Of a stretch of DNA of 64,000 bases, positions 63,285 through 64,000 are shown one piece after another; positions within the stretch are counted from its first letter, which is position 1, and each line of letters begins with the position of its first letter. The position numbers were made by a program, and so were the translations under genes. The notes beneath the pieces were generated by a model. It was not told the DNA's origin and ran no database searches. It worked only from the letters and a program-made list of their open reading frames with translations. Source of the stretch: Lytechinus variegatus. Lineage: Eukaryota > Echinodermata > Echinoidea > Temnopleuroida > Toxopneustidae. Location: NCBI RefSeq assembly GCF_018143015.1, contig NC_054740.1:67606856-67670855 (forward strand), written 5' to 3'.

Positions 63285-63435
63285 CCTTGGTCACATTTGT
63301 TCTACGGCGCCCGTATGGCGAGTCGAAAACATTCATTTTTATTCAAACCACCTATGTAGCTGGTACAAAAAAAAAATGTTAAAACGACTGTTTTCGACTC
63401 GCCGTACGGCCGCCGTAGAACAAATGTGACCAAGG
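63285..63435. mobile_element. Palindromic MITE with TA flanks upstream of NMD3
   Basis: CCTTGGTCACATTTGTTCTA at the left is exactly mirrored by TAGAACAAATGTGACCAAGG at the right. Further arms contain CGAGTCGAAAAC and GTTTTCGACTCG. TA flanks both ends, as for Tc1/mariner-type insertions. It sits about 180 bp upstream of the NMD3 start codon. Confidence 0.88.
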
Positions 63436-64000
63436 TATCATTCTTTCTCTCCCCGACCCCCTTTCTTTTTTTTTTCTCTCCCCCGACCTCATCCCTTTTT
63501 CCTCGTCTTCGTTTCTCTTCACTTGTAGCAATAGTTACATTTTATATGATATGACCTAAAGGATATGAATATTATGGTGCTGCTTTCTCTAATCTTGTCA
63601 CTGCCAAAATTATAATATCAAGTTATCTTCTACCGGTATCCTATCAGGAAGTTCTGGTGCCAGCCCATTATGATTTTCCAGTTAGTGGTGAAAAAAAGGG
63701 AAAGGAAACAGTAAGAAATGAGAAGAGTACGAGTACGAGTCTTTCTGGGTTGAGTAACTCTATAATATAATACCTCTATAGTCTAAATGATAAGGGCAAA
63801 ATGGCATTAGCTTTGGGTTGTCCCCCACCCCCAAATAAAATCCTCTTGCAAGAGCCTGTTGGATATAGAGTTGGAATGGAGCATAACTTGAATTTCAACA
63901 AAGAAGCACATATTGTTGACCTCCACTTGATCTTTTTTTAAGTGTGCTTAAACGTAATAGTTTCAAAGGTATTCTAATTCACCTATAGTAAATGCATTTA

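Overview
The window looks like echinoderm nuclear DNA, most probably from a sea urchin. It is AT-rich and intron-rich, with short exons bounded by GT-AG sites. It is crowded with palindromic MITEs, tRNA-derived SINEs, foldback transposons whose ends are tandem arrays, and a CR1-type retrotransposon carrying an N-terminal 2A-like motif of the kind known from sea urchin elements. The species assignment is an inference from repeats and protein similarity. No search was run.

Three protein-coding loci can be supported. (1) MSH6, the mismatch-repair MutS homologue, runs on the minus strand. Its first seven coding exons (12151 down to 2099, about 363 residues) encode the PCNA-binding N-terminus, the PWWP domain and the charged linker. 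The MutS core lies beyond the left edge. Just upstream of its ATG are a perfect palindromic E2F-type site and an E-box. (2) An unidentified plus-strand gene has exons at 34380-34540, probably 41636-41704, and 44139-44467. The phases match, and the protein ends in three Ser/His/Pro-rich repeats. (3) NMD3, the 60S ribosome export adaptor, is complete on the minus strand: 11 coding exons from 63104 to 52385, with every phase matching, giving 512 residues.

From about 12.4 to 34 kb there is almost no host gene. The centre is a nest of transposons that can be read layer by layer. A foldback element (14940-26568) is flanked by the 8-bp duplication CCCTCGTC. Into it went a CR1-like retrotransposon (about 16271-25083). 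Into the reverse transcriptase of that went a second foldback element of the same family (20410-24023), flanked by the 8-bp duplication GTTTATTT. A SINE and a MITE later landed in the right arm of the outer element. The foldback ends are arrays of 16-bp and 26-bp units, which recalls the TU foldback elements described in Strongylocentrotus.

Elsewhere there is a hAT-like element with an 8-bp duplication (36722-38091) and a related fragment in opposite orientation near 11.8 kb. Several families of small palindromic elements lie in introns and between genes, with long polypyrimidine/polypurine tracts and ATC/ACC-type microsatellites. Stretches not listed hold nothing I could recognise beyond simple AT-rich sequence.
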